Below are positions 55,929 to 64,000 of a stretch of DNA of 64,000 nt, in pieces. Source of the stretch: Pseudomonadota bacterium. Lineage in GTDB: Bacteria; Pseudomonadota; Gammaproteobacteria; Xanthomonadales; Xanthomonadaceae. Under the pieces are notes generated by a model, which was not told where the DNA came from, ran no database searches, and saw only the letters and a list, made by a program, of their open reading frames with translations. Numbering within the stretch: the first letter of the stretch is position 1; each line of letters opens with the position of its first letter. The stretch spans positions 24,964-88,963 of the forward strand of contig JAEZCF010000121.1 in NCBI GenBank assembly GCA_023430045.1, given 5' to 3'. Made by a program: the position numbers and the translations under genes.

Positions 55929-58649
55929 CTAGCCGATCATCGCATGGGTCGCCATCGTGTCATGCGTTGACGCGTCCTGCGTCCCGCTGCCTTCCAGCAG
56001 CGCGTGCAGCAGGGCCTGCCCGGAATAGCACGATGCCCACCATTCACCGTCGCGTCGTGCGGCCCGCAGCGGGCCATCGGCGCGCACCCGCACCACGCGT
56101 TCGCAGGCGTGCAGCGCGGCCGTCCGGACCGGCGGCAGGTTGCGCTCGAACATCACCAGCGGCAACACCGCAAGAGCGGGGTCCACCTCCGCCTGCTCCA
56201 GGCGCTCAAGCACCACCGGCTCTGCGCCCCAGGTGCGCACGCGCCTCGCTATCTCGTCGCGCCAGGACACCACGGCCGAATGCAGCAGCACGCGACGGCC
56301 GGCCAACGGACGCATGGGTGGACGCACCCGGCGCCGGCACGGCTGCACCTGCACCTCGAACGCGAATACGCTGCCGACGCCCGGCGTGCTGCGCACCTCG
56401 ATATCGCCCCCCATCAGCTGGCACAGCTGCCGGCACAGCGACAGCCCCAACCCGGAACCGCCGTACTGGTCGCCCACGGTCGCATCGGCCTGCATGAAGG
56501 GCTGGAACAGGCGCTGTTGCTGCAGTTCGCCCAGCCCGATGCCTGAATCGGCCACTTCCATGCGCAGCCGGCCGCTGCCCGCCCCCGGCATCGCGCGGAT
56601 TTCGATGCGCCCCGACGGCGTGAACTTGACCGCATTGCTGACCAGGTTGCGCAGCACCTGTTCGATGCGTGCAACCGGCGCCAGGCAGGCCGTTGGCAGC
56701 GCTGGATCCACCACCAGGTCCAGGTCGACACCCTTGCCCTGCGCCAGTGGCGCGTACAACAGTGCCACCCGCTCCATCACGACAATCGGCTCCAGTCGTG
56801 TCGCTTCGATGTCCAGCCGTCCGGCTTCGATGCGCTCCAGGTCCAGCACGTCGCTGATGATGGACAGCAGCGAATGGGCAGACTGGGTGATGCGACGCAG
56901 CCGCGCGCGCTGTTCCTCGTCCAGCGGCGACCGTGCGAACAGCTCCAGATGCCCGAGGATCCCATGCAATGGCGTACGGATCTCGTGGCTCATGGTCGCC
57001 AGGAAACGCGATTGGGCACGGGTGGCCGCTTCGGCCTCTTCGCGCAATCGTTCCTGCTGCGCCTGCAGTTCCACCCGTGCGGTGAGGTCCTGCAGCGCAC
57101 ACAGCAGGACCGGTCGGCCTTCGTAGCTGACGCGGGTGGCACCCACCAGCAGGTGCCGCGCCGGAGCCCGGCGCGCTCGCGGATGGGACAGTTCGAAGCG
57201 GCGAACGTCCACTTCATCGTCGGCTGCCGGGGTAGCGTCCCGGTAGCCATCGACCAGCGCCCCGTACAGCGCCAGCCCGGCACGTTCGGCATCGCCGGCA
57301 TACCGGCGCGCCAGTTCATTCTGCACCACCGGCTCGCAGCGGCCGATATCCACCAGGCAAAGACCGGTCGGAGTCATCTGGATCAGCGAACGCGACAGCT
57401 GTTCACTTGCATAGACGTGCTCGGCGCGCAGGGCCGCTGGCGCCAGCACGCGCCGCTCGATCCACCGCAGTACCAGCCACACGCCAACCGTGAGCAGCGC
57501 CCAGACCGCCGCCGCCAGCAGCAGCACGCGCTGTCCACCAGCGACCAGGTCGCGCCAGTCATACGTGGTGACCAGCGACCAGTCGGTTCCGGCCACCACC
57601 GAAGCGATGAAGAAGCGCATGCCACGACGGTAGGTGCGCACGCCGCCATGGCCGTGCACCCACAGGCCAGCGTCGTGCAGGCTGCCGACCAGCGGCTCGC
57701 CATGAGGGTGACGCGAGCCGAGGATCACCTGTCCGTTCGGTGCCACCACCAGCAGGTTGCTGTCGCTCGCCTCACGCAGCACGCGGGCCAGGCCATCGAC
57801 CGGCTCGAAGGCAACGAACACGCCCAGGCTCCGCGTTCCGTCACGGGCTGGAAACGCCGATACCAGTGATGGACGGCCCGTCACCGGATGCGCGGCGAAG
57901 CCGAGCCGTGCCTGCGTGCCACCACTGTCCGCGCGCAGCGCTGCGACGGTATCGCCTGGCGAGGCCGGTGGGGCCAGGTTGGCATACGCACGCAGCTGTT
58001 CGAAGACCTTCTCGCGATCGGTGGCCGGCAACGCCGACGTCACGTCGCTGCCCGCCAGGGTCTGGTTGACCACCGCCAGGTGCCCGGTGGCATCCAGGAA
58101 ATAGGCCGCGCCGGCCCCCTCCGCGCCCGCGCCGGAGAACGCGATCGGGTTGATGATGGACATCGAACGCGCCAGCCCCAGGTAGCGCTGCAGGCGCGCC
58201 ACCGGCCAGCGTTCGGTGCCCAGTCCCAGCACGCGCTGCGGGGTTCCGCGGATGCCCTGCTGCAGCACCGTGCACTGCTCCGCGCGCAGGTATCCGTGCA
58301 GGTCGGCGCGCGCCGTGTCCGGATCGTCGTCCACCGGATGCTGCCAGGCGTATTCGGTCATCGTCACCAGCCGCGCATAGCTGGCGTCATGCCGGCCAAG
58401 CTGCGCATCCAGCGCGCTGGCGGCACGTTCGAATCCTTCCAGTCGTGCGCGTTGGTAACCGCGCACGTACAGGCCCACCGCCACCGCCAATGCCGCCAGC
58501 AGCAACACGCTGAACAGCGTGCCGGCCACGTACAGCAGTCGACGCGGGTGACTGCGCAGCGCATGCAGGTCGTTGTCGCCATCGTCGTCGCGCCCGAGCC
58601 GGCCTGGCCAGGGAAGCGCGGCGACGATGCGGTGCAGGATCGCGTTCAT
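55929..58649 (-). CDS. Sensor histidine kinase, paralogue with pseudo-receiver
   Basis: 906 residues. Same plan as the 1132-residue neighbour: TM1 (about 34-58), periplasmic domain, TM2 (about 370-390), PAS-like, HisKA (His555 in MSHEIRTPLHG), HATPase (RNLVSNAVKFTPSG; GGSGLGLSLCRQL). The C-terminal 100 residues resemble the receiver-like domain of the neighbour but lack a phosphoacceptor Asp. It ends there, with no true receiver or HPt, so it may transfer phosphate directly to a NarL regulator or through the HPt of the neighbour. Genes lie 39 bases apart. Confidence 0.86.
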   Translation of the reverse strand: MNAILHRIVAALPWPGRLGRDDDGDNDLHALRSHPRRLLYVAGTLFSVLLLAALAVAVGLYVRGYQRARLEGFERAASALDAQLGRHDASYARLVTMTEYAWQHPVDDDPDTARADLHGYLRAEQCTVLQQGIRGTPQRVLGLGTERWPVARLQRYLGLARSMSIINPIAFSGAGAEGAGAAYFLDATGHLAVVNQTLAGSDVTSALPATDREKVFEQLRAYANLAPPASPGDTVAALRADSGGTQARLGFAAHPVTGRPSLVSAFPARDGTRSLGVFVAFEPVDGLARVLREASDSNLLVVAPNGQVILGSRHPHGEPLVGSLHDAGLWVHGHGGVRTYRRGMRFFIASVVAGTDWSLVTTYDWRDLVAGGQRVLLLAAAVWALLTVGVWLVLRWIERRVLAPAALRAEHVYASEQLSRSLIQMTPTGLCLVDIGRCEPVVQNELARRYAGDAERAGLALYGALVDGYRDATPAADDEVDVRRFELSHPRARRAPARHLLVGATRVSYEGRPVLLCALQDLTARVELQAQQERLREEAEAATRAQSRFLATMSHEIRTPLHGILGHLELFARSPLDEEQRARLRRITQSAHSLLSIISDVLDLERIEAGRLDIEATRLEPIVVMERVALLYAPLAQGKGVDLDLVVDPALPTACLAPVARIEQVLRNLVSNAVKFTPSGRIEIRAMPGAGSGRLRMEVADSGIGLGELQQQRLFQPFMQADATVGDQYGGSGLGLSLCRQLCQLMGGDIEVRSTPGVGSVFAFEVQVQPCRRRVRPPMRPLAGRRVLLHSAVVSWRDEIARRVRTWGAEPVVLERLEQAEVDPALAVLPLVMFERNLPPVRTAALHACERVVRVRADGPLRAARRDGEWWASCYSGQALLHALLEGSGTQDASTHDTMATHAMIG

Positions 58650-58804
58650 TGCCGAAGGGGCTTACACCTTCCGGCCAGGGAGGCGGGAAGGCACAGGCCG
58701 GGGGTGTCCCAGGGAGAGGGATGCCACGATATTCAGACCTGACCGGTATCCCCATAGGACACGCCTGATTTGCCTGACCACCGGTCGATGCTGCCGCCCA
58801 CCGT

Positions 58805-59230
58805 TCAGCGGCAGGCATCGCGTACGCGATCGTCCCATGCCCGTTCGGCAAGATAGTCCGCACGTCGCTTTCCACGACCCATGGATGCTTCGCGCAGCCG
58901 CTTCACGCGACTGCAGCCTTCAGGATCCTGCTGCAGGGTGATCAATGCCGCAGCCGGCCCCCGGCGCAGCCCATCACGCCCCGCGCGCTTGCGCGGCGAC
59001 GCCGGGGGTGCCGCAACCGCCGTTGCCGCCGCAGGGCGAACAGGCGATGACCGGCCGGCCGGCGGATGCCAGCGCGTGGCGTGTTCCCCCTGCTCACAGG
59101 GAACGTCCTGGTAGCGCACTGTCGTTGCCTGGCCGCAGCGGTACACCGGCGCCGAGGCCGGCAGCCGTTCCCGCGATATTACGGTGGCCGACAACAGCAG
59201 CAACAGCAGGTAGATCACGTTCACGCGCAT
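58805..59230 (-). CDS. Small exported protein, DUF4124-like
   Basis: 141 residues from ATG 59230. The signal peptide VNVIYLLLLLLSATVIS is followed by APVYRCGQATTVRYQDVPCEQGE, which resembles the DUF4124 pattern (YkC...G.v.Y.d.PC). The rest is Ala/Arg/Pro-rich with CSRVKRLREAS. The two cysteines suggest a periplasmic disulfide. Function unknown. Confidence 0.68.
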   Translation of the reverse strand: MRVNVIYLLLLLLSATVISRERLPASAPVYRCGQATTVRYQDVPCEQGEHATRWHPPAGRSSPVRPAAATAVAAPPASPRKRAGRDGLRRGPAAALITLQQDPEGCSRVKRLREASMGRGKRRADYLAERAWDDRVRDACR

Positions 59231-59395
59231 GGTGTCGTCTCCATGCCCACTGTCGTTCTGCGGCACGCCGCGCGGAAGCGCCAACGGCGGCATATCCAGG
59301 CTTTCGCGATTGCTGTATTGCCCGCAGCCCCACGAATGCGGAAGCTGCGCCACCTGCCGTCCCTGTGCGCCGCGATCGGCATCTACCCGCTATCC

Positions 59396-60238
59396 ATGCA
59401 ACGATTTTCCGCCCGTCTCCGCCACGATGCCCGTCAGCTGGCTGCGCGCGAACCGTTTGCGCGGCGTGTCGAAGCCGGCGTGATGATCCTCATCGTGCTC
59501 AGTGTGCTGGTCCTGATGGCTGACAGCGTGCCCGACGTGCACCGCCGCCATGGGGCACTGCTCCGCTGGCTGGAATGGTTCTTCACCGGCCTGTTCGCGG
59601 TGGAATACCTGCTTCGCCTGTGGCTGTCCCGCGTGCCCTGGCGTTACGCACGCAGTTTCTTCGGAATCGTGGACCTGCTGTCCATCCTGCCGGCATTCCT
59701 GGCCCTGCTGCTGCCCGGCCTGCACGTACTGGCCGATGTCCGGCTGCTGCGCCTGCTGCGCCTGTTCCGCATCCTGAAGCTGCCGGTCTACCTGGATGAG
59801 ATGCGCCATCTTCGCGAGGCACTGGTGCGCGCACGGCGCGGCATCCAGGTCTTCATCGGCGTGATGGTGCTGCTGGTGGTCGTGCTGGGCACGGTGATCT
59901 ATCTGCTGGAAGGCCCGGAGCATGGCTTCACCAGCATTCCGGTGGGTATCTACTGGGCCACGGTCACCATGAGCACCACCGGCTACGGCGACCTGACGCC
60001 GCAGACCGGCGCCGGTCGCTTCATCACCGCCTGCGCGATCCTGCTCGGCTACGGCATCATCGCCTTTCCCACCGGCATCATGGGCGCCGAACTGTTCGCC
60101 GGCGTACTGGAACACCATCGCAAAAGAACGTCACGCTGCTGCTGCCACTGTTCCTGCACGGACGCGGGCACGCGCGCGGGCACCACCACCGACGCCTGCA
60201 TACCTGCCTCCAAAGGGCCCAGGAAGCGGCTCCGGTGA
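59396..60238 (+). CDS. Voltage-gated-like potassium channel (Kv-type ion transporter)
   Basis: 280 residues. Six transmembrane helices: VEAGVMILIVLSVLVLMADS, LEWFFTGLFAVEYLLRLWL, FFGIVDLLSILPAFLALLLPG, an S4-like RLLRLLRLFRILKL, then FIGVMVLLVVVLGTVIYLLEG, a pore loop with selectivity filter TTGYGDL, and FITACAILLGYGIIAFPTGI. The layout is that of the bacterial Kv family. The C-terminus after residue 240 is unusual and Cys-rich (SRCCCHCSC). ATG 59396 is the conserved start; no clear RBS supports it and ATG 59336 is an alternative. Confidence 0.82.
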   Translation: MQRFSARLRHDARQLAAREPFARRVEAGVMILIVLSVLVLMADSVPDVHRRHGALLRWLEWFFTGLFAVEYLLRLWLSRVPWRYARSFFGIVDLLSILPAFLALLLPGLHVLADVRLLRLLRLFRILKLPVYLDEMRHLREALVRARRGIQVFIGVMVLLVVVLGTVIYLLEGPEHGFTSIPVGIYWATVTMSTTGYGDLTPQTGAGRFITACAILLGYGIIAFPTGIMGAELFAGVLEHHRKRTSRCCCHCSCTDAGTRAGTTTDACIPASKGPRKRLR

Positions 60239-60307
60239 CGCAGATGGGTACGGCACGATCACCGCCGGACGGTTAAACTGGTGTTGAGCATTCACCCCAG
60301 GATCCGC

Positions 60308-60934
60308 ATGGGCCCGTTCGACCGTACCGACCGTCTCCGCTGGCAGGCTGCATCCCTGCTGGCCGCCGCGCCGATGGCCGCCCTTGCTGCCGGAGACCCG
60401 CCCGTCGCCACTGCGGCGGTACAGCCGCAGGCGTCGCGTGCGGCGCTTGCCGAGGCGTTGCACCAGCGGCTGCTTGCCGGTCACAGCGCCACAGCGACGC
60501 TGGAAGCCTGGTGCGCGGAACAGGGCCTGGCCCGGCGGGCGCAGGTACGCGCGCTGCGCGTGGCCGGTGCGCAGCGGGAAGCACCTCAGGACGTGCGCAA
60601 GGCGTTGCAGGTGGACGCCGGCACCTCACTGGGCTATCGCCGCGTACAGCTGGTGTGCGGTGAGCGCGTGCTGTCCGAGGCCGACAACTGGTACGTCCGC
60701 GAGCTGCTTACGCCGGCCATGAACACGCTGCTCGACGAAAGCGACGAACCCTTTGGCCGGGTCGTGCTGCCGCTGGATTTCCAGCGCCGGACGCTCAGCG
60801 ACCAGGCGTACTGGCCGCCGCGCGGCAATGAGACGCGCGGCGTGCTGCTGGAAGTTCACGCAGTGCTTTCGGACAGCAGGCAGCGTCCTTTCAGCTACGT
60901 CATCGAATCCTATCTGGAGCAGGCGCTGCCGTAA
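60308..60934 (+). CDS. Exported protein of unknown function, chorismate-lyase-like fold suspected
   Basis: 208 residues from ATG 60308 with AGGA 6 bases upstream. Signal-like start: RWQAASLLAAAPMAALAAG. The mature domain has YRRVQLVCGERVLSEADNWYV, LLTPAMNTLLDESDEPFGRVV and LDFQRRTL. The pattern ADNW....LT..M...L....PFG is reminiscent of the UbiC/UTRA chorismate-lyase fold, but this is a weak impression and export would be odd for UbiC. Function unknown. Confidence 0.55.
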   Translation: MGPFDRTDRLRWQAASLLAAAPMAALAAGDPPVATAAVQPQASRAALAEALHQRLLAGHSATATLEAWCAEQGLARRAQVRALRVAGAQREAPQDVRKALQVDAGTSLGYRRVQLVCGERVLSEADNWYVRELLTPAMNTLLDESDEPFGRVVLPLDFQRRTLSDQAYWPPRGNETRGVLLEVHAVLSDSRQRPFSYVIESYLEQALP

Positions 60935-60963
60935 GCCCGGCCGTGGCGGCCAACGGCAGGCAG

Positions 60964-62109
60964 CTACCGCTCAGTGACCGCCACCAGCGAATCCGCGCCG
61001 ATGTCGGCAATGCGGCGTGCGCCGGTCAACGTCATCGCCACGCGCATTTCCTGGGCCACCAGGTCCAGCAGGTTGGCCACGCCCGCCTGCCCGTGCACCG
61101 CAAGCGCATACACGAACGCACGCCCAAGCAGCACGGCATCAGCGCCAAGCGCCAGCATGCGCACCACGTCCAGCCCGCTGCGCACGCCGGAATCGACCAG
61201 GATCTTCAGCTCGCCGCGCACCGCATCGGCGATGGCCGGCAAGGCACGCGCGGTGGACAGCACGCCGTCCAGCTGACGTCCGCCATGGTTTGACACCACG
61301 ATGCCATCGGCACCGAAACGCACGGCGTCGCGCGCATCCTGCGGGTCCAGGACGCCCTTGATGACCATCGGCCCCTTCCAGAACGCGCGAATCCATTCCA
61401 GGTCCTTCCAGGAAATGGACGGATCGAAGTTGCTGCCCAGCCAGCCGATGTAGTCGGCCAGGCCGGTGGCATGACCGCGATACGCGGAAATGTTGCCGAG
61501 GTCATGCGGACGGCCACGCAGGCCCACATCCAGTGCCCAGCGCGGATGCGTGATGGCCTGGCCGATGCGGCGCAGTGCAGCGTGGGTACCACTCATGCCC
61601 GAATGCGCATCGCGGTAACGCGCACCCGGTACCGGCATGTCCACAGTGAACACCAGGGTGGTCACTCCCGCCGCGCGGGCGCGCTCCAGCGCATCGCGCA
61701 TGAAGCCCCGATCGCGCAGCACGTAGAGCTGGAACCACATGGGCCGCTGGATGGCCGGGGCCACCTCTTCGATCGCGCATACCGATACCGTGGACAGCGT
61801 GAACGGTATGCCGCGGCTGTCGGCCGCACGTGCCGCCTGCACTTCGCCGCGCCGTGCATACATGCCGGTCAGCCCCACGGGCGCCAGTGCCACCGGCATC
61901 GCCAGCGATTCCCCGAACAGCTCGGTGCGCAGGTCCAGCTCACTCATGTCGCGCAGCACGCGCTGCCGCAGCGCAATGCCAGCCAGGTCGTCGACGTTGC
62001 GCCGCAGCGTCTGCTCGGCATAGGCGCCGCCATCGATGTAATGGAACAGGAACGGCGGCAGCCGGCGCTGTGCGGCGGCACGGTAATCGGTGGAGGCGGA
62101 GATGATCAT
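60964..62109 (-). CDS. lldD: FMN-dependent L-lactate dehydrogenase
   Basis: 381 residues of the alpha-hydroxy-acid oxidase family. N-terminal PPFLFHYIDGGAYAEQTLRRN, flavin-binding GIPFTLSTVS and IVVSNHGGRQLDG with the catalytic histidine, and the FMN phosphate site DSGVRSGLDVVRMLALGADAVLLGRAF. It oxidises L-lactate to pyruvate, with electrons going to the respiratory chain. Standard length. It stands 43 bases upstream of the MgtC-like gene, both on the minus strand; no lld regulator or permease is next to it. Confidence 0.92.
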   Translation of the reverse strand: MIISASTDYRAAAQRRLPPFLFHYIDGGAYAEQTLRRNVDDLAGIALRQRVLRDMSELDLRTELFGESLAMPVALAPVGLTGMYARRGEVQAARAADSRGIPFTLSTVSVCAIEEVAPAIQRPMWFQLYVLRDRGFMRDALERARAAGVTTLVFTVDMPVPGARYRDAHSGMSGTHAALRRIGQAITHPRWALDVGLRGRPHDLGNISAYRGHATGLADYIGWLGSNFDPSISWKDLEWIRAFWKGPMVIKGVLDPQDARDAVRFGADGIVVSNHGGRQLDGVLSTARALPAIADAVRGELKILVDSGVRSGLDVVRMLALGADAVLLGRAFVYALAVHGQAGVANLLDLVAQEMRVAMTLTGARRIADIGADSLVAVTER

Positions 62110-62152
62110 TGCATCACTCTGGCAAACCTGCGCCCGGAAAGCACGTGCCCGG

Positions 62153-62608
62153 CTACTTCTGCAACCGGTGCTCGACCTTGCGGATGACCGCCAGCACGAT
62201 CACGCACAACACGGTAACCCCGGTGGCGATCACGTACGCGCCGATGCCCACCGCGATGCCGATCGCCCCGCTCATGATCAGCGAGCTGGCGGTGGTCAGG
62301 CCGCTGACATCCTTTTCCGTGGACCCGCGCAGGATGGTACCCGCCGCGATGAAGCCCACGCAGGCGACCACCGCTTCGATCAAACGGATGGGATCCACCT
62401 GCAGCAGGTCGCGGTACTGGTCCTGCTGGAAATGTTCGGCGACCGAATCCCCCAGGCCGACGATCAGTGCGGCCGCACCTGCGATCAGCATGTGCGTGCG
62501 CAGCCCGGCGGCGTGCCGGCCGAGCTCGCGTTCAAAACCCAGCACGCCACCGAACAGCATCGCAGCCGCCACCCGCAGCAGCAGGGACACATCCTGGTTC
62601 AACTCCAT
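62153..62608 (-). CDS. MgtC/SapB family membrane protein
   Basis: 151 residues. Four hydrophobic segments: LLLRVAAAMLFGGVLGFERE, HMLIAGAAALIVGLG, AVVACVGFIAAGTILRG and MSGAIGIAVGIGAYVIATGVTVLCVIVL. The GFERE-x-AGLRTH signature marks the MgtC/SapB family. There is no ACT-like soluble C-terminal domain as found in virulence MgtC, so this is the short form. Its role is uncertain. ATG 62608. It precedes lldD in transcription and may be co-transcribed. Confidence 0.85.
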   Translation of the reverse strand: MELNQDVSLLLRVAAAMLFGGVLGFERELGRHAAGLRTHMLIAGAAALIVGLGDSVAEHFQQDQYRDLLQVDPIRLIEAVVACVGFIAAGTILRGSTEKDVSGLTTASSLIMSGAIGIAVGIGAYVIATGVTVLCVIVLAVIRKVEHRLQK

Positions 62609-62806
62609 GGGCACCTCCTCATCCGGTTGCGAAGAGGCTGCGGGGATGCCCGTGTCAGCACCGTGAAGCCGCGCCGCCAGGCTGCACCGCGTCCGCGGAC
62701 ATACCGATGCAGTGCGGCTGGAACACCCCTTTCCATCGCTGCAACATCGCTCGCCGCATACTCGTCGCAGGATTCCGCATTCCTTCCCCATCCGCCAGGA
62801 GCTTCC

Positions 62807-63898
62807 ATGTCCCAGACCGACAGCACCCTGTTCTCCCCCACCCGCCTGGGCGACATCGACATCGCCAACCGCATCGTCATGGCACCGCTGACGCGCAACC
62901 GCGCGCAGCCGGATCGCGTTCCTTCTCCGCTGGCCGCCGAGTACTACGGGCAACGCGCCAGCGCCGGGCTGCTGATCGCCGAGGCGACCCAGATCAGTCC
63001 GTTGGGCCAGGGTTACCTGGACACACCCGGCATCTACAGTGACGCCCAGGTCCGGGGCTGGAAGGATGTGACCAGCGAAGTACACGCGCGCGGCGGCAGG
63101 ATCGTGCTGCAGCTGTGGCATGTCGGCCGCATCTCGCACGTGAGCCTGTTGCCGGACGGCGAAGTGCCGGTGGCACCCAGCGCGATCCGCGCCAATGCCA
63201 AGACCTTCACCGCGCAGGGATTCGAGGATGTTTCCGCGCCGCGCGCGCTGGGCCTCGACGAACTGCCCGGCATCGTCGAGGACTACCGTCGTGCCGCACG
63301 CAACGCCATCGCCGCCGGCTTCGATGGCGTGGAGGTGCATGCAGCCAACGGTTACCTGATCGACCAGTTCCTGCGCGACGGCAGCAACCACCGCGATGAC
63401 GAATACGGCGGCAGCATCGAAAACCGCACGCGCCTGCTGTTCGAGGTGGTCGAGGCAGTGGCTGGAAGCATCGGTGCCGGGCGCACCGGGGTACGCCTTT
63501 CGCCCACCACCCCGGCCAACGATGCGCACGACAGCGCGCCCCAGGCCCTGTTCGAACGTGCGGTGGAACGGCTGGACAGCATCGACGGCCTGGCCTTCGT
63601 GCATGTCATCGAAGGCGCGACCGGTGGCGACCGCCACAACATCGCCTTCGATTACCGTGCCCTACGTGCCCGCTTCCGCGGACCGTGGATCGTCAACAAC
63701 GGCTATGACGAAGCCAGCGCCAAAGAGGCCACGCAGTCCGGTTATGCGGACGCGGTGGCGTTCGGCCGTGCGTTCATCGCCAACCCGGACCTGGTCGAGC
63801 GGCTGCGCCGCGGTGCGCCCCTCGCGCAGCTGGACCAGGCAACCCTGTATGGCGGCGGCGAACACGGTTATACCGATTACCCGACGCTGGACGCCTGA
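62807..63898 (+). CDS. Alkene reductase, Old Yellow Enzyme family
   Basis: 363 residues, NADH:flavin oxidoreductase (NemA-like). FMN and substrate motifs: NRIVMAPLTRNRA, ATQISPLGQGY, LQLWHVGRISH, FDGVEVHAANGYLIDQFLRDG and DEYGGSIENR, and the phosphate-binding AVAFGRAFIANPDL. The His/Asn substrate pair HAANG is intact. It reduces activated C=C bonds and may detoxify electrophiles such as maleimide. CAGGAG precedes ATG 62807. The gene is convergent to nothing; a REP array follows it. Confidence 0.9.
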   Translation: MSQTDSTLFSPTRLGDIDIANRIVMAPLTRNRAQPDRVPSPLAAEYYGQRASAGLLIAEATQISPLGQGYLDTPGIYSDAQVRGWKDVTSEVHARGGRIVLQLWHVGRISHVSLLPDGEVPVAPSAIRANAKTFTAQGFEDVSAPRALGLDELPGIVEDYRRAARNAIAAGFDGVEVHAANGYLIDQFLRDGSNHRDDEYGGSIENRTRLLFEVVEAVAGSIGAGRTGVRLSPTTPANDAHDSAPQALFERAVERLDSIDGLAFVHVIEGATGGDRHNIAFDYRALRARFRGPWIVNNGYDEASAKEATQSGYADAVAFGRAFIANPDLVERLRRGAPLAQLDQATLYGGGEHGYTDYPTLDA

Positions 63899-63912
63899 CC
63901 GGCCCGGTCCCG

Positions 63913-64000
63913 GTGGTGCCGGGCTCTGCCCGGCAACCTCATCACGGTCGTGGTGCCGGGCTCTGCCCGGCAACCTCATGACGGTCACGTAGTGCCGGGC
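63913..64000 (+). repeat. Tandem SMAG-type REP array (cut by the window edge)
   Basis: Three copies begin at 63913, 63950 and 63989 (GTGGTGCCGGGC or GTAGTGCCGGGC), the first two followed by TCTGCCCGGCAACCTCAT and ACGGTC. Spacing is 37 and 39 bases. Each forms a GCCGGGC/GCCCGGC stem. They lie just after the Old Yellow Enzyme gene. Confidence 0.88.

Noticed and set aside
63913..64000. CRISPR-like array
   Set aside because: The repeats are palindromic REP units with conserved spacers and there are no cas genes.

Overview
The window is a high-GC gammaproteobacterial chromosome segment, most probably Stenotrophomonas (Xanthomonadaceae). Three things point there: GTAG-headed REP hairpins of the SMAG type known from S. 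maltophilia, families typical of xanthomonads (GH3/GH16/GH92 secreted glycosidases, DUF3247, PaoABC-type aldehyde oxidase), and tightly packed operons with ATGA/GTGA overlaps. No prophage, integrase, IS element or CRISPR array was seen.

Layout. 1-0.6 kb: 5' end of a TonB-dependent receptor. 0.7-2.8 kb: NAD(P)HX dehydratase, histidine phosphatase, stand-alone receiver. 2.9-6.5 kb: a secreted GH3-GH16 glucan operon, with a LacI-type palindrome about 0.33 kb upstream and SMAG repeats between. 7.1-10.4 kb: small proteins, a thioredoxin-reductase-like flavoprotein, an M23 peptidase and a cupin. 10.6-16.0 kb: paoABC-xdhC-mocA, a periplasmic molybdenum aldehyde oxidase with its cofactor-maturation genes. 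16-20.4 kb: GH92 mannosidase, thioredoxin-like protein, host-attachment-like protein, lipoprotein, HAD phosphatase. 20.4-20.8 kb: a structured RNA that reads as a circularly permuted (two-piece) tmRNA gene. 20.9-24.4 kb: an acyl-CoA dehydrogenase/PIG-L deacetylase/methyltransferase/glycosyltransferase cluster and a DUF421 protein. 24.5-30.6 kb: a coupled eight-gene operon moaA-moaCB-moeA-moaD-moaE-modABC. 31.2-36.6 kb: a stressosome operon rsbRSTX plus two kinases. 36.8-39.7 kb: cutC, glycosylasparaginase, glucokinase. 39.7-42.7 kb: a DesT-type regulator divergent from a ferredoxin reductase and an acyl desaturase. 42.7-47.4 kb: ribonucleotide reductase nrdAB followed by flavodoxin and thioredoxin-like genes, with paired NrdR-box candidates upstream. 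47.4-50.9 kb: BCCT transporter, M14 peptidase, small protein. 51-58.6 kb: two divergent NarL-type response regulators and two large paralogous sensor kinases. 58.8-64 kb: small exported protein, Kv-like channel, exported unknown, lactate dehydrogenase, MgtC-like protein, Old Yellow Enzyme and a REP array.

How the parts work together. The molybdate importer and molybdopterin genes supply cofactor that PaoC needs, and MocA and the XdhC protein finish and insert it. The stressosome has RsbR/S/T/X but no sigma-B; its likely output is the co-transcribed kinase/receiver pair. The larger kinase at 52.5-55.9 kb carries receiver and HPt domains that its 906-residue neighbour lacks, so the pair may share one phosphorelay to the two adjacent regulators.

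The most unusual item is the permuted ssrA. The 3' acceptor half lies upstream of the 5' half and is separated from it by a 32-nt spacer. The two ends form a perfect 7-bp acceptor stem, the tag frame ends ANQDDYHQVRMAA-stop, and a strong intrinsic terminator follows. Permuted tmRNA genes are established for Alphaproteobacteria, some cyanobacteria and some Betaproteobacteria; one in a xanthomonad would be unexpected and should be checked first.
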